From assembly GCA_910589415.1 (NCBI GenBank), contig OU342630.1, forward strand, positions 49,198,012 to 49,262,011: a stretch of 64,000 bases of DNA, written 5' to 3'. Under the pieces are notes generated by a model. The model searched no databases. It was given only the letters and a program-made list of their open reading frames with translations, and was not told the DNA's origin. The DNA is from Malachius bipustulatus. Taxonomy: Eukaryota; Arthropoda; Insecta; Coleoptera; Melyridae. The translations under genes and the position numbers were made by a program. How positions within the stretch are numbered: the stretch's first letter is position 1; each line of letters starts with the position of its first letter. Positions 61,776-64,000 of the stretch are shown one piece after another.

Positions 61776-62765
61776 GTGGATGTCAGAGATGAAAATTGGC
61801 CGTTAGAGCACAAAGGATGAGTCTAGCTTCGGACGCCCTGTGAAATAACCACTCCTGAAATGAGTGGTTATGAGTGGTGAAATGGTTAACACAAAAATCC
61901 ATCAAATCGTGCTGGAAGGCAACGAAATTAAGTTGTTGTGGAGATAGCAGAGGCTGTTAAAATATCAAAAGAACGTGTAGGTAATATTATAAATAATATT
62001 TTGGTCTGTGCGAGAGGGTGCCTCGTTTGCTGACACCCGACCAAATGATGAATCTAAAAATTGTTTCAAGTAAGGTGTGGCGCTTTACAATAAAAATCCC
62101 AATAAATTTGAGACTTTTTCTAACAGTGGATGAGACTTGGGTCCACGCACTACACTCCTGAAACCAAATTATGGTCAAAACAGTGGATTGCGCCAGGTGA
62201 ACCTGCTCCAAAATAGACAAAGTCAATTTTGTCAGTTAACAAGTTTATGCGGGGGCGTATTCTGAAACAAAAGGAATCGGTTTTATTGATTATCTGGAAA
62301 AGGTCATCACTGGTGAGAAATGCGCAAATTTACTATACAGCGTTTTAACACTTAAATCGAGGAAAATCTGGCGAAAAAGTCCTGTTTCATCATGACAATT
62401 CTCCAGCATACATTTTTCTAACGATTGCGAAAATTACCGAATTCAAGTTCAGATTGTTTGATCATCCGCCTTTTTGGCTAGATTCAGCATCCTAACTACT
62501 ATTACCTGTTTCCTTAGTCCAAAAAAAAATATCTTGGCGGAAAAAAATTTAGAGAAACGAGGAAGTAATTGATAACGTAAATCGCTATTTTGAGAATCTC
62601 GACGAATGGTATGATAGAGGAGGTTTAATTAAATGAGAGCACCGACATGAAAAATTTATTAGCCTTTCTGGAGATTATGTAGAGAAACCACGCGCAAACA
62701 AAGTTGAAAAAATTGTTGTTTTCTTTGTGATGCTCAGGTCTTTTCAGTCGACCCTCTTATACTTC
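61776..62765 (+). mobile_element. Decayed mariner element, most of the transposase
   Basis: With many stops and shifts the plus strand follows a mariner transposase from end to end: EIAEAVKISKERVGNII (helix-turn-helix, near 61.95 kb), VDETWVH (first catalytic aspartate, near 62.13 kb), an APGEPAPK-like piece, VLFHHDNSPA (second catalytic aspartate, near 62.4 kb), HPPFW.DSAS (third site, damaged, near 62.47 kb), then NEEVIDNVNRYFENLDEWYD and ISLSGDYVEK. The right end, near AGTCGACCCTCTTATACTTC, may hold the terminal repeat; no left repeat was found. It lies 290 bases inside the intron after exon C. Confidence 0.85.
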
Positions 62766-63524
62766 TAGACGGCTGCCTCTTTCGACTCTGCGAATATCCT
62801 CATTCTAATTTATTTCTAATTATAAATGAATAGGGACTTTTTTAATTCAAATGAACTCATTTTTTCTTTGCTGTTGTACCTAATTTGCAAAAATTGAAAT
62901 TTTCGGAAGCTTCACAAATTATAACTGAATATAATTCGTAATGTAGGTGAGTAGGTACATATCGGATATAGCTATCACGTAATTAAGTATTTGTCACATG
63001 CAGCTAAGTGTAAGAGGTAGGTCGTGGCTGAAAGGTTCCAGTGTGGCTTTGGCATACTTTTTCGCCCTTTGATCTCAGGGAATAAGCGGAGTGTAAATAG
63101 TTAAGTTGCTCGAGGAGGTCTAATCTGGAGCATGCCTGAAATCTAATTACAAGGCGTCGCTCTTCTCCTAAACCTCGAACCAATTACATTTCCCCGTGTA
63201 AATGTTGTCGGAGACATCGCGAACCGCAGGATTCAAACTCGTAGAAATAATTTTAGACATTCCGTTTGGTTTCTGCAACTGATTTATACGGTGAACCGCC
63301 TTAGAAAATTCTATAGAATAAAAAAAAAACAATAAACATTCAACACATTACTCTTCATAAAACCAAAGTATTTGGTTTACATTTTATTAACATATACTGG
63401 ATATTCTGCATATACTGCGATATTGGTATCTCGGCTATTATTAAACTAGAACGTCAAATTTGCGTGACACTTTATTCAAAAGGTCCCCTTATTCCTCATG
63501 TTAGTAATGTGTCAAAATCATATA
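62766..63524. other. AT-rich DNA, no gene seen
   Basis: A GC-richer piece at 63.0-63.24 kb has no open frame of note. Confidence 0.5.
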
Positions 63525-63710
63525 ATTGTTGCTTTCAAAACCGTGAGAGCGTTTGTATTTCGTCCGACATATGAGACGCGGTAATTCCGAAGTTGTCCGA
63601 ACAATACTACGCAAGTTAAATTATGGGTGAAGTTATCCACACGGCCAATCCACCCACATGCTACAGAAATCGTATCTCTTTGAAAGACCGACAGTGGATG
63701 GTATTATACC
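63525..63710 (+). pseudogene. Weak match to a transposase-associated helix-turn-helix N-terminus
   Basis: Frame-broken pieces around FVRHMRRGNSEVVRTILRK and HPPTC-like codons resemble the 'ERVFIVR.Y..TRNS..V.R.FR.KF....PP' opening of DUF4817/mariner-related insect proteins. The match is short and the rest of such a protein is not seen. Confidence 0.3.
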
Positions 63711-64000
63711 CGTTGTTAACTGATTGAAGGGTTGTCTGCTTCATTGACATCGTTCAGCCAAGAAGTAAGGTGGTTGTGAAAATGACAGACAAAATAATTC
63801 CAAAATTAAGAAAATTTGGAAACAGGCAAATTTATTTCAAAACAATAATTAATAAATAATCAAACGCTATCAACAATAGCCCCCAAATTAAAAAAAATGC
63901 AGTTTTTAATGAAGAATATAATGACGTAGTACCTATTTTATCAAGATTATTATAAAGAATTTTGTTATTTAATTTAAAAAGATGAGTTAGGAAATATGTA
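63711..64000. other. AT-rich right edge, nothing seen
   Basis: Low-complexity AT-rich sequence; no exon or element end. Confidence 0.5.

Overview
The window is AT-rich eukaryotic DNA, almost certainly from an insect. It has no bacterial-style gene packing. Short open frames are scattered at noise level, and GTACCTACCTA-type motifs occur throughout. The repeats are those of arthropod genomes: a Penelope-like element, several mariner remnants, a LINE with RNase H, jockey/CR1-type LINE scraps, a 5S-rRNA-derived SINE, a pogo/Tigger-like element and long fold-back elements ending in TACAGGGTG. I cannot fix the insect order. All calls come from reading translations and motifs by eye; nothing was searched.

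Left part (1-15 kb): the C-terminal part of a Penelope-like reverse transcriptase runs off the left edge on the minus strand. Beyond a 29-base A run lies a frame-broken minus-strand coding region (about 1263-1935) that I cannot name. Next come unique AT-rich DNA, a nested palindrome (7232-8235), half of another fold-back (8.3-8.8 kb), a decayed LINE with RT and RNase H (10.27-11.79 kb), a mariner 5' end (13.6-14.1 kb) and an antisense LINE RT scrap (14.3-14.6 kb).

Middle (15-42 kb): a second nested palindrome (18275-19157); a Tigger-like element (23199-24302) holding one arm of the first palindrome family; and a 2.26 kb element with AATATTGG-rich ends and a minus-strand terminal exon (25165-27424). 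These are followed by a LINE scrap, a GACGAC-rich repeat, the 5S-derived SINE (29.03-29.32 kb), three small inverted-repeat elements (30.8, 31.4 and 34.3 kb), a fourth palindrome (35271-36057) and a 2.34 kb element with TTTG-rich ends and a possible start exon (37532-39870).

Right part (42-64 kb): the one host-type gene I can support lies on the plus strand. Three phase-compatible exons (46391-46484, 47654-47751, 61279-61488) are separated by a 1.2 kb and a 13.5 kb intron, and the last has a consensus donor, so the gene continues to the right. A possible first exon at 38345-38400 is also phase-compatible. The 13.5 kb intron holds a LINE fragment, a mariner fragment, the third nested palindrome (52484-53487), a cluster of AGACCG palindromes (53.8-54.06 kb), a piggyBac-like end and an inverted-repeat element (56.5-57.3 kb). 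Another mariner lies just past the last exon.

The most unusual signals are the two-layer palindromes, in which an outer and an inner TACAGGG-type terminus are mirrored on both arms, and the two 2.3 kb elements that seem to keep spliced gene remnants between low-complexity subterminal repeats.
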